This document shows, piece after piece, positions 16,751 to 25,177 of a stretch of DNA of 64,000 bases. The stretch spans positions 1 through 64,000 of the forward strand of contig WGFM01000023.1 in NCBI GenBank assembly GCA_015492245.1, given 5' to 3'. Each line of letters opens with the position of its first letter. The stretch's first letter is position 1. The notes under the pieces are model-generated. The model ran no database searches, had not been told where the DNA came from, and was given only the letters and a program-made list of their open reading frames with translations. Source of the DNA: Deltaproteobacteria bacterium (GTDB taxonomy: Bacteria; Desulfobacterota; GWC2-55-46; DRQE01). The position numbers and the translations under genes are program-made.

Positions 16751-18043
16751 ATGCCCCATAAGACCTTGAGAAGGTTCTTCGCTGTAGCCTCTATGCTGGT
16801 GCTTGCAATAGCGCTTTTTGCCTGCAAGGCCCAGAAGGAGGGGACCCAGGAGGCCATAACCATAGTGTTCAAACACGGCAAGCTCGCGGGAGGGCCCGAG
16901 GCAATGAGGCTCATCCTTTCCCGCTTCGAGGCCGAAAACCCGGGCATAAAGGTCAAGGACGAGGTGCTCCCTGCCTCGACAGATGAGCAGCACCAGTTCT
17001 ATGTCATAAACCTTGAGGCCAGAAGCCAGGAGTTCGATGTGCTCTCGATGGATGTCATCTGGGTGGAGGAGTTCGCAAGGGCAGGCTGGCTGCGGCCTCT
17101 GGATGAGGTCTTCCCACCCGAGGAAAGAAGAGACTTTTTCCATGGCCCCCTCTCTGCTGTAACCTACAGGGACAATGTGTATGCCATCCCATGGTATATA
17201 GATGCAGGGCTTCTGTATTACAGGAAAGACCTTCTGGAGAGATACTCCCTGCCAGTGCCCCGCACATGGGAGGAGCTCGTCTCAACTGCAAGGGCCATCA
17301 TGAAAGAAGAGAGGGGCCTTTACGGGTTTATCTGGCAGGGCAAACAATACGAGGGGCTTGTCTGCAATGTTATGGAGTATATGTGGAGTAGAGGCGGCGG
17401 GCTTATAGGGGAGGATGGCAGATTCAATGCCCTGAAAAAGGAGAATGTGGAGGCCCTAAGGTTCATGTATGACCTCATACACACCTACAGGGTAAGCCCC
17501 CCTCTTGTAACCACCGCTGTTGAGGAGACCACCCGCCATATATTCGGCTCGGGCAGGGCCATCTTCATGCGCAACTGGCCCTATGCATGGAACATATTCG
17601 AACGAGAGGGCTCGCCAGTAAAGGGCAAGGTGGGTGTTACGGTGCTTCCTGCCTTCAGTGGTTACAGATCCGCTTCAACACTTGGTGGATGGCAGCTGGG
17701 GGTCAACAGGTACTCGAAACATCCCGAGGCAGCAGAAAAGCTGGTTAGATACCTCACCTCCTACAGGGTGCAGAAAGAGATGTCCATAAAGATGGGCTAC
17801 AGGCCACCACGACGAAGTCTCTACAGGGATGAAGAATTGAGGAAGGTCCAGCCCTTCATTGTAAGGCTCTACGATGTGTTCGAACATGCAAGACCACGGC
17901 CAGAAAGCCCCTTCTACATGATGATAACCCAGGTGCTCCAGCCCGAGTTCAGCGCAGCCATAACGGGGCTGAAGAGCCCCGAGGAGGCACTGCGGTCCAT
18001 ACAGCGCCAGGTTGAGCATATACTCACGATGGAGGAGAGATGA
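16751..18043 (+). CDS. ABC transporter sugar-binding lipoprotein (MalE/ThuE-like)
   Basis: Captures the sugar outside the inner membrane. Lipobox ALFAC puts the lipid on Cys25. The mature part is a cluster D extracellular binding protein: FKHGKLAGGPEAM, a first lobe ending around VLSMDVIWVEEFA, and second-lobe features such as GGWQLGVNRYSKHPEAAEKLVRYL written over about residues 310-340. It is the first gene of a complete importer and its stop overlaps the permease start (ATGA). Trehalose or maltose is the likely cargo given treT upstream and otsAB downstream, but specificity cannot be read. Confidence 0.88.
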   Translation: MPHKTLRRFFAVASMLVLAIALFACKAQKEGTQEAITIVFKHGKLAGGPEAMRLILSRFEAENPGIKVKDEVLPASTDEQHQFYVINLEARSQEFDVLSMDVIWVEEFARAGWLRPLDEVFPPEERRDFFHGPLSAVTYRDNVYAIPWYIDAGLLYYRKDLLERYSLPVPRTWEELVSTARAIMKEERGLYGFIWQGKQYEGLVCNVMEYMWSRGGGLIGEDGRFNALKKENVEALRFMYDLIHTYRVSPPLVTTAVEETTRHIFGSGRAIFMRNWPYAWNIFEREGSPVKGKVGVTVLPAFSGYRSASTLGGWQLGVNRYSKHPEAAEKLVRYLTSYRVQKEMSIKMGYRPPRRSLYRDEELRKVQPFIVRLYDVFEHARPRPESPFYMMITQVLQPEFSAAITGLKSPEEALRSIQRQVEHILTMEER

Positions 18044-18879
18044 GACAGAAAGGAGAGGGCTATGGGTTCATTGTGCCTGCAGCGCTGGTTCTTCTCTTTG
18101 TAACCATATATCCCCTTGTGTATGTGTTCTGGCTGAGCCTTCACCGGAAACACCTTATATTCCAGATTTCGAGGTTCAGCGGGCTTGAAAACTACCTCTT
18201 TCTCCTTCAGGATGAACGCTTCCTGAGGGCACTGTGGAATACCATCTATTTTACCGTGGTATCCGTGGGGCTTGAGCTTACACTGGGCCTTCTCTTTGCC
18301 CTCGTGCTTCAGGGGGCATTTGCTACCAGGGGTGTGGTAAGGGCCCTCGTGCTCCTGCCATGGGCACTGCCAACGGTGGTCTCTGCAAGGATGTGGGAGT
18401 GGATGTACAATACAGATTTCGGCATCATAAACTATCTTCTCGGTGTGGATGTAAACTGGCTCGGCAGCCCCTTCTGGGCACTCAATGCAGCAATAGTCAT
18501 GGATGTATGGAAGACCACACCCTTTGTGGCACTGATCCTCATGGCAGGCCTCCAGGTAATCCCCCGTGAGCTCTATCAGTCTGCCATGGTGGATGGAGCA
18601 GGCAGCCTCTACATATTCTTGAGGATAACTCTACCCATGCTCAAACCGGTGATACTCGTGGCCCTTCTTTTCAGAACCATAGATGCCTTCCGTGTGTTCG
18701 ATGCCATATATGTGCTTACAGGAGGAGGGCCTGCCAACACAACGGAGACCCTTTCCATATATGCGTACAAGGTTCTCTTCCAGACCCTTCAGTTCGGCTA
18801 TGGCTCTGCAATAGCCATGGTGGTGTTCCTCTGTGTGGGGTTTATAAGTGTGTTCTATGTGAGGCTTTTGAGTAGATGA
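18040..18879 (+). CDS. ABC sugar permease, MalF-like
   Basis: One of the two inner-membrane channel subunits of the importer. Six hydrophobic helices in 279 residues; the ATPase-coupling EAA loop is seen as ELYQSAMVDGAGSLYIFLRI about residue 178, ending in the ITLPMLKP turn. It lacks the large periplasmic P2 loop of E. coli MalF, as in most members. It begins and ends in ATGA overlaps with its neighbours. Confidence 0.92.
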   Translation: MRQKGEGYGFIVPAALVLLFVTIYPLVYVFWLSLHRKHLIFQISRFSGLENYLFLLQDERFLRALWNTIYFTVVSVGLELTLGLLFALVLQGAFATRGVVRALVLLPWALPTVVSARMWEWMYNTDFGIINYLLGVDVNWLGSPFWALNAAIVMDVWKTTPFVALILMAGLQVIPRELYQSAMVDGAGSLYIFLRITLPMLKPVILVALLFRTIDAFRVFDAIYVLTGGGPANTTETLSIYAYKVLFQTLQFGYGSAIAMVVFLCVGFISVFYVRLLSR

Positions 18880-19700
18880 GTGATGGGGCTAAAAGATTGC
18901 TCAACGGGTTTATACTTCTGGCGGTAATACTATGGTCTGTTGCACCCTTTGTGTGGCAGGTGATAACCTCTTTCAAGCCCTCTACAGAGCTTGCCACCCT
19001 TCCCCCGCTTCTGCCCACACACCCAACACTCGAGAATTACATGAGTGTGTTCTCTGACAGACCTTTTGGGAGGATCATCCTTAACAGTCTCGTTGTGGCA
19101 TCTTTTACCACGATTTTTTCTCTTCTCACAGGTTCTCTCGCAGGGTTCGCCCTTTCTGTGCTGAGGCCCAGGGGTGGGTATATCTTTCTGGGGTTCGTCC
19201 TTACCGTATCCATGTTTCCCCCCATATCCACGGTGAGCCCCCTTTACATAATAATGAGGGAGCTTGGCCTGAGGGACACCCTCTTTGCCCTTGTCGTTAC
19301 ATACACCACATTCAGCCTGCCCCTTACCATATGGATACTTACAAACTTCTTTCGTTCCATACCCAGGGAGCTCTATCTATCGGCACGGGTTGACGGATGC
19401 AGCAATTTTCAGATATTTTATAGGATATTCCTGCCAGTGGCAGGCCCGGGACTTTTTGCCACGGCCATACTGGTCTTCATATTCGCATGGAACGAGTTTC
19501 TCTTTGCCCTTACCTTTACCTCCACGGTGAGGGCAAGGACAGTGCCCGTGGAGATAGCCCTTTTTCCAGGTGTTCACGAGATGCCATGGGCAGAGATTGC
19601 AGCGGCCTCTGTGATAGTTACGGTGCCGGTGGTGCTACTGGTCTTTCTGTTTCAGAAGAGGATCATCGAGGGGCTTACAGCAGGAGCCATAAAGAGATGA
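18876..19700 (+). CDS. ABC sugar permease, MalG-like
   Basis: Second channel subunit, six helices in 274 residues. Its EAA loop is ELYLSARVDGCSNFQIFYRI with the following FLPVAGPG, about residue 165, and the C-terminal half has the FIFAWNEFLFALTFT helix typical of MalG relatives. Coupled by an ATGA overlap to the ATPase gene. Together with the preceding permease it forms the heterodimeric pore. Confidence 0.93.
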   Translation: MSDGAKRLLNGFILLAVILWSVAPFVWQVITSFKPSTELATLPPLLPTHPTLENYMSVFSDRPFGRIILNSLVVASFTTIFSLLTGSLAGFALSVLRPRGGYIFLGFVLTVSMFPPISTVSPLYIIMRELGLRDTLFALVVTYTTFSLPLTIWILTNFFRSIPRELYLSARVDGCSNFQIFYRIFLPVAGPGLFATAILVFIFAWNEFLFALTFTSTVRARTVPVEIALFPGVHEMPWAEIAAASVIVTVPVVLLVFLFQKRIIEGLTAGAIKR

Positions 19701-20758
19701 CGAGGGTAGAGCTAAAGGGGATAACCAAGAGGTTCAACACTACAGAGGTGATAAAGGGGGTGGACCTCCTCATAGAGAGGGGGGAGTTTTTCACCTTGCT
19801 TGGGCCCAGTGGTTGTGGGAAGTCCACACTCTTGAACATAGTGGCAGGCCTTGAAGAACCCACCACTGGCAGCATATACTTCGATGACAGGGATGTAACC
19901 GCCCTTTCCCCACCAAAGAGGGATGTGGCCATGGTCTTCCAGACCTACGCCCTCTATCCCCACATGAGTGTATTCGAAAACATCGCCTTTCCACTACGGG
20001 TAAGGAAAGAGGGGCAGGATACAGTTGAAAGGGAGGTCAGAAGGGTTGCAGCCCTTGTGGGTCTCGAGAGGCATCTTTCGAAAAGGCCCTCACAGCTTTC
20101 AGGCGGAGAGCGCCAGAGGGTGGCCCTTGCCAGGGCCATAGTAAGGAGGCCAAGGGTCTTTCTTATGGATGAACCCTTGAGCAACCTGGATGCGCGCCTG
20201 AGGATAATCATGAGGACAGAACTCAAAAGACTCCACAGGGAACTCGCCATAACCACCATATATGTAACCCATGATCAGGAAGAGGCGATGAGCCTTTCCG
20301 ACAGGGTGGCGGTCTTCCATGCCGGCACCATCCAGCAGTGTGCCCCTGCGATGGAGCTCTACCGCAGGCCTGCAAACCTATTTGTTGCCCGTTTCATAGG
20401 CAGCCCACCGATGAACATAGTGGAGGCAAAGGTGCTGTCCCAGAGGCCTGCTGTCATAGATATGTGCGGCATGACCATCGAACTGCCTGCCACTGTGGTG
20501 GCTGAAGAGGGTGTGCTTGCCGGCATAAGGCCAGAGGATGTTGAACTCTCCACCAGAGCTGCCCCTGCCATGGCAGAAGCGGTGGTGGATGTGGCAGAGC
20601 CTGTGGGGGTGTATCAACTCCTTGAGATTGTGTATAATGGTTTAAGGCTCATGGTGAGAACAGAGATGGAAGACATAAGGGCAGGCGACAGGGTATACTT
20701 CAGGCCCATAGCCGAAAGGATACACCTCTTCAACCCTGTAACAGAGAGGAGACTATGA
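19697..20758 (+). CDS. ABC transporter ATPase, MalK/UgpC-like
   Basis: Energises the sugar importer. Walker A GPSGCGKST (36-44), Q-loop VFQTYALYPH, signature LSGGERQ, Walker B FLMDEPLSNLD and the switch His in YVTHDQEEA are all intact. A C-terminal TOBE/regulatory domain of about 110 residues (GIRPEDVEL...) follows, as in MalK. The start is the ATG of the ATGA overlap; the frame is open further upstream but that would run into the permease. MalK-type ATPases can serve several sugar systems, so this one may energise unlinked permeases too. Confidence 0.93.
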   Translation: MTRVELKGITKRFNTTEVIKGVDLLIERGEFFTLLGPSGCGKSTLLNIVAGLEEPTTGSIYFDDRDVTALSPPKRDVAMVFQTYALYPHMSVFENIAFPLRVRKEGQDTVEREVRRVAALVGLERHLSKRPSQLSGGERQRVALARAIVRRPRVFLMDEPLSNLDARLRIIMRTELKRLHRELAITTIYVTHDQEEAMSLSDRVAVFHAGTIQQCAPAMELYRRPANLFVARFIGSPPMNIVEAKVLSQRPAVIDMCGMTIELPATVVAEEGVLAGIRPEDVELSTRAAPAMAEAVVDVAEPVGVYQLLEIVYNGLRLMVRTEMEDIRAGDRVYFRPIAERIHLFNPVTERRL

Positions 20759-22158
20759 TGGCTTCCAGGAGGAAGTCTTCTCTTATAGTGGTATCCAACA
20801 GGGAACCCTATACGATAAAGAGGGACGGAAGGCTTGAGAAGACCGTTGGAGGGCTCGTCTCAGCCCTTGACCCTGTAATGTGTTCTGCAAGGGGTGTGTG
20901 GATAGCCTCAACGAGGGCACGAAGGGGCATGAAGGTGGAAGTGCCACCAGAGGCTCCATCCTATACGATGAGGCTTGTGCCAGTGAGCACAAAGGACTTC
21001 GAGGACTACTACGATGGATACTCCAACAGCTTTCTATGGCCCCTCTGCCATATAACCCTGGACAGGGTCTATCTTCGCGATAGATACTGGGAGAGCTACA
21101 AGAGGGTAAACCAGCTCTTTGCAGAGGCCGTGGTGGAAGAGGCGGATGGCAGAAAGATGTTCGTGTGGCTTCAGGACTATCACCTGGCACTCTGTGCAGA
21201 CTATATAAAGGAGAAGAACCCGGGCCTCAAGCTCTCTCTTTTCTGGCACATACCCTGGCCCCCCTACGATGTGTTCAGGGCATGCCCCCACAGAAGGGAG
21301 GTCTTAAGAGGGCTTCTTGCAAACGACCTTCTGGGTTTCCAGATAGAGGCATTCACAAGAAACTTCCTAAGATGCGTGGAACTGGAACTGAAGGACGAAG
21401 TAAGGATAGAAGGCGATATGATCTACACAGAGAGGGGAAAGACAAGGGTGAGCGCTTTTCCCATAAGTATAGACTATGGCTGGTTTGAAGAGGCAGCCAC
21501 CTCCAGCAGGGCCGAGAGATTTTTGCGAAGATTCAAGAGAGAGAGAAACCTCGAGGGCAGGCTCATAGGGTTGAGCGTGGACAGGCTCGATTACACCAAG
21601 GGCATAATAAGAGGACTTTCAGCCCTTGAGCTCTTCTTCGAGAAGTATCCCGAATTCAAAAGACGGTTCAGCTTCATCCAGATTGCCGTGCCAACCAGGG
21701 TCTCAGAGACATATCTGGGCTACATGGAGACGGTTAGAAGAAAGGTATACACCATAAACAGCCGTTTTGCCACCGGCGACTGGCGCCCCATCGAGTATAT
21801 AGAGAAGAAGTTCACCCACCAGGAGCTTGCAGGCCTCTACAGGGGTGCAGACCTTCTGATGATAAGCAGCGTCTATGACGGTATGAACCTCGTTGCAAAG
21901 GAATACATCGCCTCACAGGTAGACCTTACGGGTATTGTGCTGGTAAGCCTTTTTGCAGGGGTGTCAGAGGATGTGCCAGGGGTTATAACCATAAACCCCT
22001 ATGCAACAGAAAACTATGCAGATACCATAAAGATGGCGCTCGAGATAGATGACAGAGAGAAACAGAGACTCATCAAAAAGGCACGCGGTTACATAAGGAG
22101 AAAGGATATATACAGGTGGGTCAGCGGGATACTCAGGGAGATAAGAAGGATAAGATGA
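20755..22158 (+). CDS. otsA: Trehalose-6-phosphate synthase (OtsA family)
   Basis: Transfers glucose from an NDP-glucose to glucose-6-phosphate. GT20 landmarks: VVSNREPY (about 13-20), GGLVSALDP (33-41), WLQDYHLAL, HIPWPPYDVFRACP, LSVDRLDYTKG and SSVYDGMNLVAKEY. The 467-residue length equals that of E. coli OtsA. ATGATG at the start overlaps the ATPase stop. Its presence next to treT gives two separate trehalose routes in one operon. Donor preference (UDP, ADP or GDP-glucose) is not predictable from sequence. Confidence 0.93.
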   Translation: MMASRRKSSLIVVSNREPYTIKRDGRLEKTVGGLVSALDPVMCSARGVWIASTRARRGMKVEVPPEAPSYTMRLVPVSTKDFEDYYDGYSNSFLWPLCHITLDRVYLRDRYWESYKRVNQLFAEAVVEEADGRKMFVWLQDYHLALCADYIKEKNPGLKLSLFWHIPWPPYDVFRACPHRREVLRGLLANDLLGFQIEAFTRNFLRCVELELKDEVRIEGDMIYTERGKTRVSAFPISIDYGWFEEAATSSRAERFLRRFKRERNLEGRLIGLSVDRLDYTKGIIRGLSALELFFEKYPEFKRRFSFIQIAVPTRVSETYLGYMETVRRKVYTINSRFATGDWRPIEYIEKKFTHQELAGLYRGADLLMISSVYDGMNLVAKEYIASQVDLTGIVLVSLFAGVSEDVPGVITINPYATENYADTIKMALEIDDREKQRLIKKARGYIRRKDIYRWVSGILREIRRIR

Positions 22159-22955
22159 ACAGTGTAGATAGATACCTGTTTAAAAACCTTTCCCCTTTTC
22201 GTGAAATGCTTCGCACAAGACCCTCCCTTTTTCTCGATTACGATGGCACGCTCACCCCTATAGTGGCAAGACCTGAGAAGGCTTATATGAGCTATGAGAT
22301 ACACGAGCTCCTGAGGGTACTCACCAGGTTCTACACTATTGTGGTGATAAGTGGAAGGACACTCAAGGATGTGATGGCTCGTGTGGACATAGAGGATATA
22401 ATATACGCAGGCAACCATGGTATGGAGATATACTCCAGGTGGTTCACCATGGTATACGACTCTGGCGGCACTGTAAAGATACTTTTAAGAAGGCTCGGAG
22501 ATGAGCTCGAAACCATAGCCAGAAGGTTCAATGGCGCCATGGTGGAGGACAAGGGTTTTACCCTGAGCATACACTACAGGCTTGTGGATACGAGGGAGGC
22601 AAGAAGGCTCGTTACCGATGTGAAGACACTTCTGATGCCCTTTGAGGAGAGGGGGCAGATAAGACTCACAGAGGGAAAGAAGGTTCTGGAGGTAAGACCC
22701 CCCACCACATGGAACAAGGGAGAGGCGGTCAAGTGGCTTACAGAAAGACCCATTTTAAGAGGCACAACCCCTGTTTATGTGGGAGACGATGTTACAGACA
22801 TAGACGCCTTCAGGGTGGTAGACTCAAGCGGTGTCAGTATATCTGTGGGAAGGATGGAGGATTCTGCCCGATTCTATCTCAAGGGCCAGGCAGAGGTGAA
22901 GAAGCTCATGAACTATCTGAAAGAGCTGGCAGAGAGGAGGGAGCTGGGGGGCTAA
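22155..22955 (+). CDS. otsB: Trehalose-6-phosphate phosphatase (OtsB)
   Basis: Dephosphorylates trehalose-6-phosphate to trehalose. HAD motifs are DYDGTLTP (about 28-35, nucleophile and acid-base Asp), VVISGRTL, and the late VYVGDDVTDIDAF; the TPP-specific cap region has AGNHGMEI. 266 residues, start in an ATGA overlap with otsA. It ends the osmoadaptation run and overlaps the convergent PsiE-like gene by 4 bp. Confidence 0.94.
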   Translation: MNSVDRYLFKNLSPFREMLRTRPSLFLDYDGTLTPIVARPEKAYMSYEIHELLRVLTRFYTIVVISGRTLKDVMARVDIEDIIYAGNHGMEIYSRWFTMVYDSGGTVKILLRRLGDELETIARRFNGAMVEDKGFTLSIHYRLVDTREARRLVTDVKTLLMPFEERGQIRLTEGKKVLEVRPPTTWNKGEAVKWLTERPILRGTTPVYVGDDVTDIDAFRVVDSSGVSISVGRMEDSARFYLKGQAEVKKLMNYLKELAERRELGG

Positions 22956-23386
22956 ATCTCTTCCCTCGATGGAGAATACTTTATGGCAAGTATCCTCGCA
23001 CCGATAAGGGCGAATATCAGGAAGATTACCATGACGAACCTTTCAAGCTCTATCTCCTTGAACCAGAAGCCCATCGCCTCTGTGAGCACCACCACTATGA
23101 CCGTATCTATTATGTAGGTAACCTTCACCCTTCCGGCAGAGAAGTAGGTAAGTGAGGTTTTGACCACCTCGAGAAGGGCCAGCACCATAAGGGCACCTGT
23201 GAGCACATACTTTGCCATCCCATGGGCATCGCCTGTTCTCAGATACTCTGTCGCGCTAATGGCCAGCCCTATGGTTAGCCAGAACATAACTCCTATGAGT
23301 ACCGTCATGAGAAGGCTCAATGCCACCCTTATGGCACCACCAAAGACTGCTTCCATATTCGATACTCCTTTTGCTGCGTTCTTCAT
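22952..23386 (-). CDS. PsiE-family membrane protein
   Basis: 144 residues with four hydrophobic helices and short loops; the second half (VKVTYIIDTVIVVVLTEAMGFWF) matches the phosphate-starvation-inducible PsiE family, whose biochemical role is unknown. It is convergent with otsB. The upstream minus-strand sequence has TACAAT nine bases before the ATG and AGGA close to the start, so either a near-leaderless or a weak Shine-Dalgarno start is possible. A later ATG (MEAVFGG) ten residues in is an alternative start. Confidence 0.75.
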   Translation of the reverse strand: MKNAAKGVSNMEAVFGGAIRVALSLLMTVLIGVMFWLTIGLAISATEYLRTGDAHGMAKYVLTGALMVLALLEVVKTSLTYFSAGRVKVTYIIDTVIVVVLTEAMGFWFKEIELERFVMVIFLIFALIGARILAIKYSPSREEI

Positions 23387-23450
23387 CTATCCTGTATTGT
23401 AATGGGTCTTCTTTACGGGGGTATGACAGAACCGTTACAGGTGTTTGAAA

Positions 23451-24014
23451 TTATGGAGGGGGGTTGTGGCAGCAGACAATATACCGGCTCTCTACAGCCT
23501 TCCCCTTCTTGAGCTCTTCCCTTATCCTCTTTGCCCTTTCTGGCATGGCAAGCTGGAAGAACCGCATCTGTTCCTCGAGACAGCGAAGTTTCTGTATGGC
23601 AGGCCTTCTGCGGTGGCGCTCTATCTGTTCATCTGTTCTGTAGTAAAGAAGGGGTGGGGTGGTCTTCCTCTCCTGGGGGTGTGGAGAACCTTCCTTCATG
23701 GCTATAAGCTCCTTTAGCGGGATAAGGGGTATGGTGGTGTTGTCTGCCCGCAGCTTCACCCTGTCTTTAAAAACCTTCTTAAAATAGATGGTCTCCTTTA
23801 TGATAATGTCAACAGGAAGGAAGGGCTGCTCTGGAGAATACATGGTGAACGCCACCATCTCTTTATCCTCTATCCAGTGTCTTCTTTTCTCCTCGCTCAG
23901 CAGGTCCTCGAACTTTACAGGCAGTTTCGGACGGAACCCCATGGACTTAAAGGAGGGCGAATATCTTCTGAAGAAGCGTCTGTTCCATCTTTTAAGGTAT
24001 ATTCCAATTTCCAT
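23451..24014 (-). CDS. Nucleotidyltransferase (AbiEii/antitoxin-like) C-terminal remnant
   Basis: 187 residues with no signal or membrane segment. The middle (LPVDIIIKETIYF ... IPLIPLKELIAMK) has the VDxxx strand and the 'iPliplkeLI.MK' turn that end the catalytic half of toxin-antitoxin-associated nucleotidyltransferases, and the end (DEQIERHRRRPAIQKLRCLEE...) resembles the helical tail of the same proteins. The N-terminal GGxAxxxxGxxRxTxDID catalytic segment is missing and is not found in the 150 bp upstream in any frame, so this is likely a 5'-truncated, non-functional copy. Assignment is from pattern only. Confidence 0.5.
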   Translation of the reverse strand: MEIGIYLKRWNRRFFRRYSPSFKSMGFRPKLPVKFEDLLSEEKRRHWIEDKEMVAFTMYSPEQPFLPVDIIIKETIYFKKVFKDRVKLRADNTTIPLIPLKELIAMKEGSPHPQERKTTPPLLYYRTDEQIERHRRRPAIQKLRCLEEQMRFFQLAMPERAKRIREELKKGKAVESRYIVCCHNPPP

Positions 24015-24167
24015 ACTTCAATCAAGTACTACCGTTACACCAGAGTGCTACCTGTATGTAAAAAGAGATGGCCTGTCTATGGATGATAGCCCACCCCTCC
24101 TGCTGCCAGAGACAGGCTCAAGGGATGTGAATATGTAAAAAGGTTTTATCCACCTGTCCAAAACCTC

Positions 24168-24196
24168 TTGACAAGGCTTGTGAAATTCTTTAAATT
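24168..24196 (+). promoter_or_regulatory. rplM: Promoter of rplM-rpsI
   Basis: TTGACA (24168-24173), 17-bp spacer, TAAATT (24191-24196). Transcription should start near 24203, leaving a leader of about 30 nt with GGGAAGGGG before the rplM ATG. The remaining gap upstream (24015-24167) shows no gene. Confidence 0.7.
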
Positions 24197-24232
24197 AAAA
24201 TATTCAATCTCTATGGGAAGGGGTTCTATATC

Positions 24233-24667
24233 ATGATACAGAAGACCTACTATCCATCTGAAGGCAGCGTTGAGAAGCGCTGGTATATTGTGGATGCAGA
24301 GGGCAAGACCCTTGGAAGGGTTGCCTCGCGTATTGCCCGACTCTTGAGGGGTAAGCACAAACCAGTCTACACGCCCGGCATGGATACAGGAGATTTTGTA
24401 ATAGTGGTGAATGCGGAGAAGATAAGGGTTACGGGAAAGAAACTCTCTGACAAGGTATATTACAGCCACAGTGGTTATCCTGGTGGCATAAGGGCGATTA
24501 CCCTTGGAAAGCTGCTTGCTGAAAAGCCAGAGGAGGCCATAAGGAAGGCTGTGTGGGGTATGCTTCCCAGGGGAAGGCTTGGCAGAAGGATGTTCAAGAA
24601 ACTCAAGGTATACAGTGGGCCTGTGCATCCCCACAGTGCGCAGAAGCCACAGGAGATTGACCTATAA
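24233..24667 (+). CDS. rplM: Large-subunit ribosomal protein uL13
   Basis: Early-assembling 50S protein. Typical uL13 segments: [52 protein letters not shown] and [19 protein letters not shown]. Length 144 is standard. It is followed 16 bp later by rpsI, the near-universal bacterial pair, with its own promoter just upstream. Confidence 0.98.
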   Translation: MIQKTYYPSEGSVEKRWYIVDAEGKTLGRVASRIARLLRGKHKPVYTPGMDTGDFVIVVNAEKIRVTGKKLSDKVYYSHSGYPGGIRAITLGKLLAEKPEEAIRKAVWGMLPRGRLGRRMFKKLKVYSGPVHPHSAQKPQEIDL

Positions 24668-24683
24668 AGGAGGCAGTTTGATT

Positions 24684-25082
24684 ATGGCAGAAGAGGGTGT
24701 TTACTGGGCTGTAGGAAGAAGGAAGACCTCTGTTGCAAGAGTGAGGGTTGTTGTGCCAGGTTCAGGAGAGATGGTGATAAACAGGAAGGCTCTGGAGGAG
24801 TACTTCCCCAGGGATACATGGCGCAACGAGGTGAAGTTTCCCTTGAGGATTACCGACAACATAGAGCGTGTGAATGTATATGCCAGTGTGGGTGGTGGAG
24901 GTTTGAGCGGGCAGGCAGGTGCCATACGCCACGGCATAGCAAGGGCACTGGTGGAGGCCAACCCTTCCTGGCGAAAGGTGCTCAAAAAGGAGGGGGTTCT
25001 CACCAGGGACCCGCGCATGAAGGAGAGAAAGAAGTACGGCCAGAGGGGTGCAAGGGCGAGGTTCCAGTACTCGAAGAGATAA
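24684..25082 (+). CDS. rpsI: Small-subunit ribosomal protein uS9
   Basis: 30S protein whose basic C-terminal tail reaches the P-site tRNA. YWAVGRRKTSVARV at the start, GGGLSGQAGAIRHGIARAL in the middle and the RARFQYSKR end are diagnostic; the final residues are the expected K-R. The start is set by AAAGGAGG upstream of ATG 24684. A terminator follows about 38 bp after the stop. Confidence 0.98.
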   Translation: MAEEGVYWAVGRRKTSVARVRVVVPGSGEMVINRKALEEYFPRDTWRNEVKFPLRITDNIERVNVYASVGGGGLSGQAGAIRHGIARALVEANPSWRKVLKKEGVLTRDPRMKERKKYGQRGARARFQYSKR

Positions 25083-25119
25083 TACCGTTGTCTCCACAGA
25101 GACAGTGGTTTATAATCCA

Positions 25120-25151
25120 GGGGAAGGCCTGAGAGGGGCCTTCCCCTTTCT
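25120..25151 (+). terminator. Rho-independent terminator after rpsI
   Basis: Stem GGGGAAGGCC (25120-25129) pairs exactly with GGCCTTCCCC (25137-25146) around a 7-nt loop, followed by TTTC and a TTTTT run from 25153. It separates the ribosomal pair from argC. Confidence 0.85.
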
Positions 25152-25177
25152 GATTTTTAAAGAAGGAGTATTATGTT

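Noticed and set aside
24001-24090. tRNA-like stretch on the minus strand (GGTGTAACGGTAGTAC)
   Set aside because: It resembles a tRNA D-arm, but no acceptor stem, anticodon stem or GTTCGA loop can be folded around it.
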